This document shows positions 27,046 through 35,024 of a DNA stretch of 64,000 nucleotides, one piece after another. Position numbers and translations under genes: made by a program. Source of the stretch: Geodermatophilus saharensis (GTDB lineage Bacteria > Actinomycetota > Actinomycetes > Mycobacteriales > Geodermatophilaceae); contig NZ_FZOH01000004.1 in assembly GCF_900188205.1 (NCBI RefSeq), forward strand, positions 1 through 64,000, given 5' to 3'. Under the pieces are notes generated by a model. That model did not search any database. It saw only the letters and a program-made list of their open reading frames with translations, and was not told the DNA's origin. Position 1 is the first letter of the stretch; each line of letters opens with the position of its first letter.

Positions 27046-27071
27046 GGGACACCGGCGGCCCCCGGTGTCCC
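27046..27071 (+). terminator. terminator-like hairpin after the TPM gene
   Basis: A 10-bp perfect stem GGGACACCGG / CCGGTGTCCC with a 6-nt loop lies 7 bp past the TPM stop codon. Confidence 0.6.
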
Positions 27072-27291
27072 GCGCCACGCCTCCCAGGGGACTCACAGGC
27101 CCGATCCCGGGGAACCCCCAGGCCGTGCCCCGACGCTGTCCGGCGTGTCCATCCCCCCGGCCGTCACCGAGCCGACGCCGGCTCCCCCACCGCCCCAGCC
27201 GGGAGCACCTCCGATCGCCGGCCGGCCCGTCCGGGACGCCGTCCGCCCGGGCCGGGCGGCCTCTGCAGCGTCGGCCGGAGCCGCACCCGGC

Positions 27292-27546
27292 ATGAGCCCG
27301 GCCGGTCCCCACGACCCTGCGTGCTGCGAGGGGCGCTGCTGTTCCCGGCACTCCCCGAGCGCCCACCACATGCGGACGTGGCCGCTGGTGTGGCGGGAGG
27401 CCTACGGGTTCTCCGACCGCATCTGCCCCCACGGCGTCGGGCACCCCGACCCCGACGACGTCGTCGCCCTCCAGGCGGCCGGTGGGGCGACGACCGCCCA
27501 CGCGTGCGACGGCTGCTGCATCGCGCCGCTGCGGGACGCCCGCTGA
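27292..27546 (+). CDS. small cysteine-rich protein, possible metal binder
   Basis: This 84-residue protein has clustered cysteines (CCEGRCC near residue 11, a CPHG motif, and CDGCC near the C-terminus) around a core HMRTWPLVWREAYGF and PHGVGHPDPDDV. I recall similar GVGHPDPD...CDGCC proteins in other actinobacteria, always uncharacterised. The number and spacing of Cys and His suggest zinc or iron-sulfur binding, which is inferred. The start is uncertain: ATG at 27292 has only a distant GGAG, and an in-frame GTG lies at 27145. Confidence 0.6.
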   Translation: MSPAGPHDPACCEGRCCSRHSPSAHHMRTWPLVWREAYGFSDRICPHGVGHPDPDDVVALQAAGGATTAHACDGCCIAPLRDAR

Positions 27547-27732
27547 GTCCAGCCCTCCCCCGCATCGGTGGTCGGCAGGGACCGGCGACGGCAGCCTCGG
27601 CGGCCCGCCACCGCGGATGGCGCAGCGCGGCGCCGAACGGCCCGCAGGTCGGCACCGACCGGTAGCTTCCGGTCGCACAGCCGCCCGGTCGGCAGCCGGT
27701 TCCCGGACGCCGCGACGGTGCAGGGAGGTCCG

Positions 27733-28335
27733 GTGAGCGCAGCTGCCACCGTGGGGACGACGGCCCTCGCCTCGTCCGGCGCACCGGCGGAGAACGGGGT
27801 CGTCGAGGTCGTCGCGCTGACCGTGCTGCTCGCGCTGGCCGGATGGTCGTTCTGGCGGCGGCGGGCGCTGCGCCGCCGCTACCACCTGGGCCACCGGGAG
27901 CGGGCCGTCCGCCTGCAGCAGCAGTGGCTGGAGCCCGTGGTGGCGGTGGTCGTGGTCGCCGGGGTGCTGGCCAAGGACGTCGCGGCCGGGTCGGCGCACC
28001 TGGTCGCGCTCGCGGTCGGCGGGGTGGTCGGCGCGGTGCTCGGGGTCCTGCGGGGGCGCTACCTCCTCGGGCGCGCCCGCCGCGTGGGGAACCGGCTGGT
28101 CCTGGAGCGCACCTGGCAGGAGGTGCTGCTGCTCGTCGTCCTCGTGGTCCTGCAGATGGTCCAGCGCGAGCTGAGCACGGAGTCCACGAGCGCCCTCGCC
28201 CTGGTCAGCACCGCGCTGCTCAGCGCCGGCGTGGTCGAGTCGGTGGCGCGCGTGACCTACCTGACCGTCCGGGCCCGCACGGCGACGACCCAGGACCCGC
28301 CCGGCTCCGCTGCCGGGCTGGGACGGACGACCTGA
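27733..28335 (+). CDS. multi-pass membrane protein, function unknown
   Basis: This 200-residue protein has five or six hydrophobic helices, with a basic patch FWRRRALRRRYHLGHRER after the first helix and LERTWQEVLLLVVLVVLQM in the third quarter. The GTG start has GGGAGG at good spacing. No enzymatic motif was recognised. It is convergent with the Lon-like gene across a shared hairpin. Confidence 0.75.
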   Translation: MSAAATVGTTALASSGAPAENGVVEVVALTVLLALAGWSFWRRRALRRRYHLGHRERAVRLQQQWLEPVVAVVVVAGVLAKDVAAGSAHLVALAVGGVVGAVLGVLRGRYLLGRARRVGNRLVLERTWQEVLLLVVLVVLQMVQRELSTESTSALALVSTALLSAGVVESVARVTYLTVRARTATTQDPPGSAAGLGRTT

Positions 28336-28343
28336 CCCGGCGC

Positions 28344-28375
28344 GGGGCCCGGCCGCGTGCCTGCGGCCGGACCCC
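28344..28375. terminator. bidirectional terminator-like hairpin
   Basis: An 8-bp GC stem CCGGCCGC / GCGGCCGG with a 6-nt loop is extended by a GGGG / CCCC pairing after one mismatch. It lies between convergent stop codons. Confidence 0.55.
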
Positions 28376-28381
28376 GGGGCC

Positions 28382-29056
28382 TCAGGCGGCCAGCTGCCGG
28401 CGGAGCAGGAACTCCCGCTGCTGGCGGTCCATGCCCTCCTGCACGTCCTTGCGGATGGTCTCGGCGACCTCGAGCTCGGCCAGGTGCTCCCGGGCCCAGC
28501 CGATCGCCAGCCGCAGCCGGGCGGCCACGTCCGGGGTCTCCAGCAGGGTCAGCTCCTGCTCGGCGGTCAGGTGCGACGCGTACCCGGCGGTGTCGGCCAC
28601 CGCGGACGGGTCGGTCACCCGCTGCACGCCGTCGATCAGCTGCCACGCCCCGCGGGCCTGCAGCACGGACACGACCAGCCCCCTGTACTCGCGGGCCAGC
28701 TCCCGGGCGCCCTCGTCGACGGCCTCGTCGGCGAGCACGGTGACCTCCACCCACAGCGCGCCGCCGGGACCGGTGGCGCCGGCCCCGACGCGGGCGCGGG
28801 CCGTGCCGCGCACCAGCGCGCCCGGCTGCCCGCCGGGCAGCCGGCCGACCTGCTCGACGACGGCGACGGTGCCGACGCCGGCGTAGCGGCCGTGCAGCCG
28901 CGGCACGAGCAGCACCCGGCCGGTCCCCTCCTGGGCGCCGGCGGCCTCGACGGCGACGCGCGCCTCGGCCCCGTCCAGCTCGACGGGCACCGCCATCCCG
29001 GGGAGGACGACCGTGTCGTCCAATGGCAGCAGCGGCAGTCGCTCGTTTCCGCTCAT
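28382..29056 (-). CDS. orphan Lon protease N-terminal domain (no AAA+ or protease part)
   Basis: This 224-residue protein starts MSGNERLPLLPLDDTVVLPGM as in actinobacterial Lon. It runs through the whole LON substrate-binding domain and into the helical linker ETIRKDVQEGMDRQQREFLLRRQLAA, then stops where full-length Lon continues into its ATPase. No AAA+ or peptidase sequence is found downstream, where a terminator and a convergent gene follow. Stand-alone LON-domain proteins exist, but the coiled-coil end is that of true Lon. It may be a decayed lon or a substrate-binding adaptor. Confidence 0.8.
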   Translation of the reverse strand: MSGNERLPLLPLDDTVVLPGMAVPVELDGAEARVAVEAAGAQEGTGRVLLVPRLHGRYAGVGTVAVVEQVGRLPGGQPGALVRGTARARVGAGATGPGGALWVEVTVLADEAVDEGARELAREYRGLVVSVLQARGAWQLIDGVQRVTDPSAVADTAGYASHLTAEQELTLLETPDVAARLRLAIGWAREHLAELEVAETIRKDVQEGMDRQQREFLLRRQLAA

Positions 29057-29201
29057 CGTCTGCTCGTGCAATGGTGTAATCACCGATGCCGCGGCCAACG
29101 CGGCCGGTGCGGGCGGCGTTCCGGACGTTCGCCCACAGCGCACCGCCGGACCCGCGCCGCGGCACTGGACGACCGGCCGGAGGTCGGACAGGCTCCAGAC
29201 C

Positions 29202-31202
29202 ATGACCGCCGGCCCGCCGGGGCTCCCCCGGCCGACGGCGGCACGCGCCGCGGCGCCGGACCGCACCGGGCGCCGCGTCCTGGCGCTGTTCCGCCCCTAC
29301 CGGCGGCGGGTCACCGTCGTCGCGGTGGCGATCCTGGTCTCCTCGCTGCTGGGCATCGTGCTGCCGTTCCTCACCCAGGCGGTCTTCGACCGCGCGCTGT
29401 TCCCGCGCACCGCGGACGGCTCGGTCGGGCCGCCGCGGCTGGGGCTGCTCCTGGTCCTGGTCGGCGCGAGCGTCGGGGTCACGCTGCTCGGCGCCGTCCT
29501 CGGGGTGGCGCAGACCTGGCTGACCACCCGCCTCGGCAACTCCGTGATGCGCGACCTGCGCGACCGGCTGTTCGCCCACCTGCAGCGGATGGAGCTGGCG
29601 TTCTTCACCGGCACCCGCACCGGGGAGATCCAGAGCCGGCTGGGCAACGACGTCGCCGGGGTGCAGTCGGTGGTCACCGACACCGCGAGCTCCATCCTGG
29701 GCAACGTGGTGACCGTGGTCAGCGCGCTGGTCGCCATGCTGGTGCTGTCCTGGCGGCTGACGCTGGTCGCCGTGGTGCTGCTGCCGGTGTTCATCGCGCT
29801 GCAGGTCCGGGTCGGCCGGGTCCGCCGCCGGGTCGCCGGGGCCACCCAGCGATCGGTGGCCGACATGACCGCCATCACCCAGGAGACGCTGTCGGTCAGC
29901 GGCGTGCTGCTGGCCAAGGTCTTCGACCGCCAGGACGCCGAGGTGCGGCGGTACGCCGCGGAGAACGCGCGGCAGGCCGACCTGCAGGTGCAGCAGACCA
30001 TGACCGGCCAGTCGTTCTTCGCCACCGTCCAGGCCTTCTTCGGGCTGACCCCGGCGCTGGTGTACCTGGTGGCGGGGCTGTCGATCGGCGGGGTCTTCCT
30101 CGCCGGCGGCGCCGCCACGCTGACCCCCGGGACGATCGTGGCGTTCACGACGCTGCAGACCCGGCTGCTGTTCCCCGTGGTGGCGCTGCTGCGGGTCGGC
30201 GTCGACGTCCAGACCTCGCTGGCGCTGTTCGAGCGGGTCTTCGAGTACCTCGACCTGCGGCCGGCGATCGTGGACCGGCCCGGCGCGCTCGACCTGCCGG
30301 CGGAGGACGTCGCCGGGCACGTCGCCTTCGAGGACGTGCGCTTCCGCTACGGCACCGGAGACCGCGCCGGCAGCGACGGCACCCAGCCGTGGGTCCTCGA
30401 CGGGGTCAGCCTCGACGTCCCGGCCGGGTCGCTGGTCGCCTTCGTCGGGCCCAGCGGCGCCGGCAAGACGACGGCGTCCTACCTGGTGCCCCGCCTCTAC
30501 GACGTCGACGCCGGCCGGGTCACCCTCGACGGCCACGACGTCCGCGACCTGACCCGGGCCACCCTCGCCCGCGTGATCGGCGTGGTGACCCAGGAGTCCT
30601 ACCTCTTCCACGCCTCGGTGCGGGACAACCTGCGCTACGGCCGCCCGGACGCCACCGACGAGCAGGTCCGGGCGGCAGCCCGCGCGGCCAACATCGACGA
30701 GCGGATCGAGCGCCTGGCCGAGGGCTACGACACGACCGTCGGCGAGCGCGGCTACCGGCTCTCCGGCGGGGAGAAGCAGCGGCTGGCCATCGCGCGGGTG
30801 CTGCTGGCCGACCCGCGCGTGCTGATCCTCGACGAGGCCACCTCCGCCCTCGACACCGCCAGCGAGCGGCTGGTGCAGCAGGCCCTGGAGCAGGCCGTGC
30901 GGGGGCGGACCACCATCGCGATCGCCCACCGGCTGTCGACCGTGCTGGCCGCCGACACCATCGTCGTGTTCGACCGGGGGCGGGTGGTCGAGCGGGGCAC
31001 CCACGCCGAGCTGCTCGCCCTCGGCGGCCTCTACGCCCGGCTCTACGCCGAGCAGTTCGGCGGTGGGGCGATCGAGGCGCGGTGCGACGACGGCGTCGTC
31101 TTCGCCGACGGCGACGTCGTGCCGCACACCCCCTCGGCCCGCGACGGGCGGTCCGCGGCCGGGACGGCGGACGCGCGCACGGCACCGGCGGGGAGCCGGT
31201 GA
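29202..31202 (+). CDS. ABC transporter, fused membrane and ATPase domains (exporter type)
   Basis: This 666-residue half-transporter has an N-terminal six-helix exporter domain (about 20-330, with QAVFDRALFPR and FFTGTRTGEIQSRLGNDV). Its nucleotide-binding domain has Walker A GPSGAGKT (about 416), signature LSGGEKQRLAIAR (about 519), Walker B ILDEATSALD and the H-loop AIAHRLST. It would act as a homodimer; substrate unknown (lipid- or drug-type exporters look alike). The start ATG lacks a close ribosome site. The last 50 residues are low-complexity. It is divergent from the orphan Lon gene. Confidence 0.92.
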   Translation: MTAGPPGLPRPTAARAAAPDRTGRRVLALFRPYRRRVTVVAVAILVSSLLGIVLPFLTQAVFDRALFPRTADGSVGPPRLGLLLVLVGASVGVTLLGAVLGVAQTWLTTRLGNSVMRDLRDRLFAHLQRMELAFFTGTRTGEIQSRLGNDVAGVQSVVTDTASSILGNVVTVVSALVAMLVLSWRLTLVAVVLLPVFIALQVRVGRVRRRVAGATQRSVADMTAITQETLSVSGVLLAKVFDRQDAEVRRYAAENARQADLQVQQTMTGQSFFATVQAFFGLTPALVYLVAGLSIGGVFLAGGAATLTPGTIVAFTTLQTRLLFPVVALLRVGVDVQTSLALFERVFEYLDLRPAIVDRPGALDLPAEDVAGHVAFEDVRFRYGTGDRAGSDGTQPWVLDGVSLDVPAGSLVAFVGPSGAGKTTASYLVPRLYDVDAGRVTLDGHDVRDLTRATLARVIGVVTQESYLFHASVRDNLRYGRPDATDEQVRAAARAANIDERIERLAEGYDTTVGERGYRLSGGEKQRLAIARVLLADPRVLILDEATSALDTASERLVQQALEQAVRGRTTIAIAHRLSTVLAADTIVVFDRGRVVERGTHAELLALGGLYARLYAEQFGGGAIEARCDDGVVFADGDVVPHTPSARDGRSAAGTADARTAPAGSR

Positions 31203-31204
31203 CC

Positions 31205-31296
31205 GCGGCGCTCAGCGGGTCAGCGCTCGAGCGTGCACTTCCGCGGAACTGCACCCGGGAGCGGGCCGCTGAGGGCGGCGCTCAGCGGGTCAGCGC
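31205..31296. repeat. 22-bp direct repeat flanking a palindromic element
   Basis: A 22-bp sequence is present at 31205-31226 and again, identically, at 31275-31296. The second copy encodes the last codons and stop of the OsmC-like gene, so the first copy is a duplication of that 3' end. Between them is the 48-bp stretch holding the TGCACTTCC palindrome. Confidence 0.8.
31233..31254. repeat. dispersed palindrome, copy 1
   Basis: A 22-bp inverted repeat with one mismatch, built around CACTTCCGCGGAA. Near-identical copies are at 57784-57809 and 57961-57992. It sits between convergent genes and may act as a terminator or as a REP-like element. Confidence 0.7.
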
Positions 31297-31728
31297 GGAG
31301 CTGTGCGCGAACGTCGTCCGCAGCTCGACGCCGGTGCCGAGCACGCGGGTGAGGGGCGCCTGGCCGGCGACCTCGCGGGCACCGTCGAGCTGCTCGGCGT
31401 CGAGGTCCTCGGTGTAGGTCACCCGGACGTCGAGGACCCACCCCGGGCGGACCGCGACGACCACCTCGAGGTCACCGCCGTAGGAGTAGGTGCTGTCCAG
31501 GTGCGACCGCAGCGTGATGGCGGTGTCGGAGGCCAGCGCGGCCGCGAGCAGGCCCAGCGGGCTCGGTCCGGCGCTGCCGCCGCCGGGGTGCGGCGGGGCG
31601 CTCACCGTGAGGTGCTGGCGGCCGACGTGCACCGCCGTCACCCGCTCCTCGGTGGCCGGCAGCAGGGCGCTGGCCACCGCCAGACCGTCCTGCGCCGTCG
31701 TGTACGGGGTCGCCGCGGGATCGGTCAC
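31282..31728 (-). CDS. OsmC-like protein lacking the redox cysteines
   Basis: This 148-residue protein has the OsmC/Ohr fold sequence pattern: SPLGLLAAALASDTAITLRSHLD, then GGDLEVVVAVRP. Where OsmC proteins have the peroxidatic Cys (ALASCTAMTL), this one has Asp, and the resolving position reads AGQAPLTRVL. There is no cysteine in the whole protein, so thiol peroxidase chemistry is impossible. GTG start with GGGAGG upstream. It may be a ligand-binding relic. It lies upstream of no obvious partner. Confidence 0.82.
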   Translation of the reverse strand: MTDPAATPYTTAQDGLAVASALLPATEERVTAVHVGRQHLTVSAPPHPGGGSAGPSPLGLLAAALASDTAITLRSHLDSTYSYGGDLEVVVAVRPGWVLDVRVTYTEDLDAEQLDGAREVAGQAPLTRVLGTGVELRTTFAHSSALTR

Positions 31729-31897
31729 GTCGTCCTCCCAGGTGGTCCGCGCGTCCGGTCGGCGCGGTGCCGCCGGGGCGGTGGGCGACCCGGCGGAGCC
31801 GCCGGCACCCTCGCGGTCACCGCTGCACGCCCGACCCTGGCACGCCCGCCGGGGCCCGTCGAGGTCGCCGGCCGCGGCGTCCCGGGACGGCGGCCGG

Positions 31898-33508
31898 TCA
31901 GCCGCGGCTGAGCAGCATCTCCTCGGTGTCGAGCTCCCGCAGGATCGCGGTGACGACCTCCTCCTCGATGCGGCCCTCGTCGCGGGCCCGGAGGAAGACC
32001 GCCCGCTCCACGGCCAGCATCTCCCGGCGCAGCCGCCGGTAGACGGTGGACGGCGGCTCACGGTCCCGGCTGCCCAGCCGCTCCCAGGCGAACAGCCCGC
32101 GGAGCTCCGCCTTGTCCCGGAGCCGGTCCACCACGTCGGGCGGCACCGCGCCGTCGCCGGCGACGAGCTCGTCGAGCCGCTTGATCGCGGCGTTGGCCGC
32201 CTCGTGCTGGACCGCGGCCTCCTGCAGCGCGTCCTCGGTGGCGCTGGGCCCGGGCAGCGCGGCCCGGCGGATCAGCCAGGGCAGCGTCAGGCCCTGCCCG
32301 ACCAGGGTGGCGACGACCACGACGAAGGTCAGGAAGACCAGCAGGTTCCCCTGCGGGACACCCGGGAGGAGGGCCAGCGCGGCGGCCAGGGAGACCACCC
32401 CGCGCATCCCGGCCCACGACAGCACCGCCGGGTACTGCCAGGGCGTCGCCGGGTCGCGCCGGCGCAGCCGCGGTACCAGCCGCCCCAGGTAGGTGGCCGG
32501 GAAGACCCACGCCGGCCGGCTCAGCACCACCGCGAGGGTCACCGCCACCGCGGCACCCACCACGGTGCCGGCCGGCAGCCCGCGGACCTCCTCGAGGATC
32601 GACGGCAGCTCCAGCCCGATGAGCGCGAACACGATCCCGGTGAGCAGGAAGTCGATGACCTCCCACAGCGGGTCGGCGAGGGTCCGCGAGGCCGCGGTGA
32701 AGTACCGGTACCACCGGGTGCTCAGCCACAGCCCGGTGGTCACCACCGCGACCACGCCGGACGCGCCCACGGCCTCGGCGAGCAGGTAGGACGTGAACGG
32801 CGTCAGGAGGCTGAGGACGACGTCGATCATCGGCTCGTCGGTGCGCCGGTGCAGCTGCGCGGCGACCCACGCGGCGCCCAGCCCGATCGCCGCCCCACCG
32901 GCCGCGGCGAGCACGAACTCCCCGAGGAAGTCCGCGACCGACACCGACCCGGCCAGCGCGGCGATGGCCACCCGCAGCGTGGTCAGCGCCGTCGCGTCGT
33001 TGACCAGGCTCTCCCCCTCGAGGACGCTCACCAGCCGCCGCGGCAGGCCGGTGCGCCGGGCCACCGCCGTGGCCGCCACGGCGTCGGGGGGTGCCACCAC
33101 CGCCCCGAGGGCGAAGCCGGCCGCGAGCGGCAGGCCCGGGACCACCGCCCAGGCCACCAGCCCCACGACCACCGTCGTGAACAGCACCAGGCCCACCGAC
33201 AGCAGCCCGATGGTCCGCAGGTTCGCCCGCAGCGAGCGGTTGGACGTGCGCCAGGCCGCGGCGTACAGCAGCGGCGGCAGCAGGAGCAGCAGGACCACGT
33301 TCGGGTCGATGCGGTAGTCGGGCACGCCGGGCACGTAGGACAGCGCGAAGCCGACCAGGACGAGCAGGATCGGGCCGGCCACCGGCACCCGGCGGCTGAG
33401 CGCGGTCACGGCCGCCACGACGAGGACCAGACCCAGCACCTCGAACAGTCCCCCGACCGTCACCGCGCTGTCGGCCGCGGCCGCCAGGAGCGTCCGGTCC
33501 GTCGCCAT
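31898..33508 (-). CDS. Na+/H+ antiporter, CPA1 (NhaP-like) family
   Basis: This 536-residue protein has about 12 membrane helices, the core FALGAVVAPPDAVAATAVARR and EGESLVNDATALTTL motifs (the ND pair for cation exchange) and LSWAGMRGVVSLAAALALL. A C-terminal cytoplasmic region of about 120 residues is helical and charged. The ATG is preceded by GGAGG. It probably exports Na+ (or K+) for H+ and helps pH and salt homeostasis. Confidence 0.93.
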   Translation of the reverse strand: MATDRTLLAAAADSAVTVGGLFEVLGLVLVVAAVTALSRRVPVAGPILLVLVGFALSYVPGVPDYRIDPNVVLLLLLPPLLYAAAWRTSNRSLRANLRTIGLLSVGLVLFTTVVVGLVAWAVVPGLPLAAGFALGAVVAPPDAVAATAVARRTGLPRRLVSVLEGESLVNDATALTTLRVAIAALAGSVSVADFLGEFVLAAAGGAAIGLGAAWVAAQLHRRTDEPMIDVVLSLLTPFTSYLLAEAVGASGVVAVVTTGLWLSTRWYRYFTAASRTLADPLWEVIDFLLTGIVFALIGLELPSILEEVRGLPAGTVVGAAVAVTLAVVLSRPAWVFPATYLGRLVPRLRRRDPATPWQYPAVLSWAGMRGVVSLAAALALLPGVPQGNLLVFLTFVVVVATLVGQGLTLPWLIRRAALPGPSATEDALQEAAVQHEAANAAIKRLDELVAGDGAVPPDVVDRLRDKAELRGLFAWERLGSRDREPPSTVYRRLRREMLAVERAVFLRARDEGRIEEEVVTAILRELDTEEMLLSRG

Positions 33509-33622
33509 CGAACCTCCACCGGTCCGGGAGGGGTCGGACCGCCGCCCAGTATCGGTGCCCCGGCCGCGCCGGGGCGCCGGCACCCCCGCCGGTCACGGGC
33601 CGGTGACGGTCGATGTGGTTCC

Positions 33623-33652
33623 TTGACGTCGGATCCGGCCGGGACGGACGAT
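33623..33652 (+). promoter_or_regulatory. putative promoter of the sugar ABC importer operon
   Basis: TTGACG (33623-33628) followed after 18 bp by GACGAT (33647-33652) resembles actinobacterial housekeeping promoters. It lies about 50 bp upstream of the substrate-binding-protein start. Confidence 0.4.
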
Positions 33653-33703
33653 TCGCGCTCCGCGCGACCGCGCTCGAGACGACGTCGTCGAAAGGGCCTC
33701 CCT

Positions 33704-34984
33704 GTGCGCTCCTCCTCCAAGCTCCTGGTCACCTCCCTGGTCTGCCTGCTCGCGACCGCGTGCACGGGCCAGACGGCCTCCGACGACGACAGCGGCGGTG
33801 ACGGCGGTGGTGGCGGCGGCTCGCTGGTGTACCTGGTGGAGCAGCTGGAGGACGCCGACGCCCTCAGCCGCCTCGAGGACCACCTGGCCGAGTTCACCGA
33901 GTCCTCGGGCGTCGAGGTCGAGGTGCAGCAGCTCGACGTCGACACCATGCGCACCGTGCTGCAGACCCGGCTGCGCTCGGAGGAGGGCCCGGACGTCATC
34001 AGCTTCGGCTCGGGTCCGAGCTTCGGCGGGGCGCTGGCCGAGGCCGGGCTGCTCTACGACCTCACCGACGCCTACGAGGAGAACGGCTGGGAGGTCTACG
34101 ACTTCGCCAAGGAGCGGGTCACCTACGAGGACACGGTGTACGGCATCCCCGGTGAGATGGAGACCGTCGGGCTGTTCTACAACACCCAGGTCCTCGGCGA
34201 CCTGGGCATCGAGCCGCCCCGGACGCTCGACGACCTCCGCGCGGCGTGCCGGGCCATCACCGAGGCCGGGCTGGTCTGCATGGCGTTCGGCGACCAGGAC
34301 GCCTGGCCGGGCAGCCACCTGCTGAGCATGGCGCTGTCGAGCGCCGTGGGCGCCGACGGCATGGAGGCGCTGCTGTCCGGCGAGCAGTCCTGGGACTCCC
34401 CCGAGGTCGTGGACGCGCTCACCTTCTGGCAGGAGGCCAACCAGAACGGCTGGCTCGGCGAGTCACCGGTGTCGATCGACTACGACACGATGACGTCCCT
34501 CTACATCTCCGGTGAGGCGGCGATGATCCCGACCGGTAGCTGGTTGATCAACGACCTGGCCGTCGGCGCGGACTTCGAGTCCGGGTACGTGCCCTTCCCG
34601 GCGCCCGACGGTGAGGGCGTCTTCGCCGCGGGCCTGGGCTCGGGCCCGATGATCGCGGCCAACACCGACGACCCCGAGGGTGCGATCGCGCTGCTGGACT
34701 TCTTCGCCTCGGAGGAGCACGGCCAGTGGGCGGTGGAGAACCTGTCGACGATCCCGCCGCGCCCCATCGACACCGAGGGTCTCGAGATCGACCCGCTGCT
34801 GGCCCAGGTGCTGGAGGACGTCTCCACCCTGTCCGAGGGCGGGGGCCAGCTCGGCTACAACATCGACGTCCTCATGCCCGAGACGTTCAACGAGGCGATG
34901 TTCGACGGCGTCCAGGCGGTGCTCACCGGCCAGTCGACCCCGGCCGACGTGGCGGCCGCGCTGCAGGCGGCGTCGCAGCAGTGA
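33704..34984 (+). CDS. extracellular solute-binding lipoprotein, family 1 (carbohydrate)
   Basis: This 426-residue protein has a lipoprotein signal peptide with LATAC (Cys20), a short Asp/Gly linker and a type-1 sugar-binding fold (FTESSGVEVEVQQLD, GIPGEMETVGLFYNTQVL, AAMIPTGSWLINDL). It is anchored to the outer membrane face and delivers a sugar or oligosaccharide to the permeases encoded next. GTG start with AAAGGG upstream. The bound sugar cannot be read. Confidence 0.92.
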   Translation: MRSSSKLLVTSLVCLLATACTGQTASDDDSGGDGGGGGGSLVYLVEQLEDADALSRLEDHLAEFTESSGVEVEVQQLDVDTMRTVLQTRLRSEEGPDVISFGSGPSFGGALAEAGLLYDLTDAYEENGWEVYDFAKERVTYEDTVYGIPGEMETVGLFYNTQVLGDLGIEPPRTLDDLRAACRAITEAGLVCMAFGDQDAWPGSHLLSMALSSAVGADGMEALLSGEQSWDSPEVVDALTFWQEANQNGWLGESPVSIDYDTMTSLYISGEAAMIPTGSWLINDLAVGADFESGYVPFPAPDGEGVFAAGLGSGPMIAANTDDPEGAIALLDFFASEEHGQWAVENLSTIPPRPIDTEGLEIDPLLAQVLEDVSTLSEGGGQLGYNIDVLMPETFNEAMFDGVQAVLTGQSTPADVAAALQAASQQ

Positions 34985-35024
34985 GCCGCGGTACCGACCG
35001 CGACGTCCACGGACGGGGGCCGGC

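Noticed and set aside
31205-31296. Insertion sequence at the OsmC-like gene
   Set aside because: The element between the 22-bp repeats is only 48 bp and encodes no transposase, so it is reported as a small palindromic element instead.
31500-31700. A second open frame through the OsmC gene continuing into the sugar-binding protein (1164 residues)
   Set aside because: Only the part from 33704 has a signal peptide and binding-protein features. The upstream part is antisense to the OsmC-like and antiporter genes.
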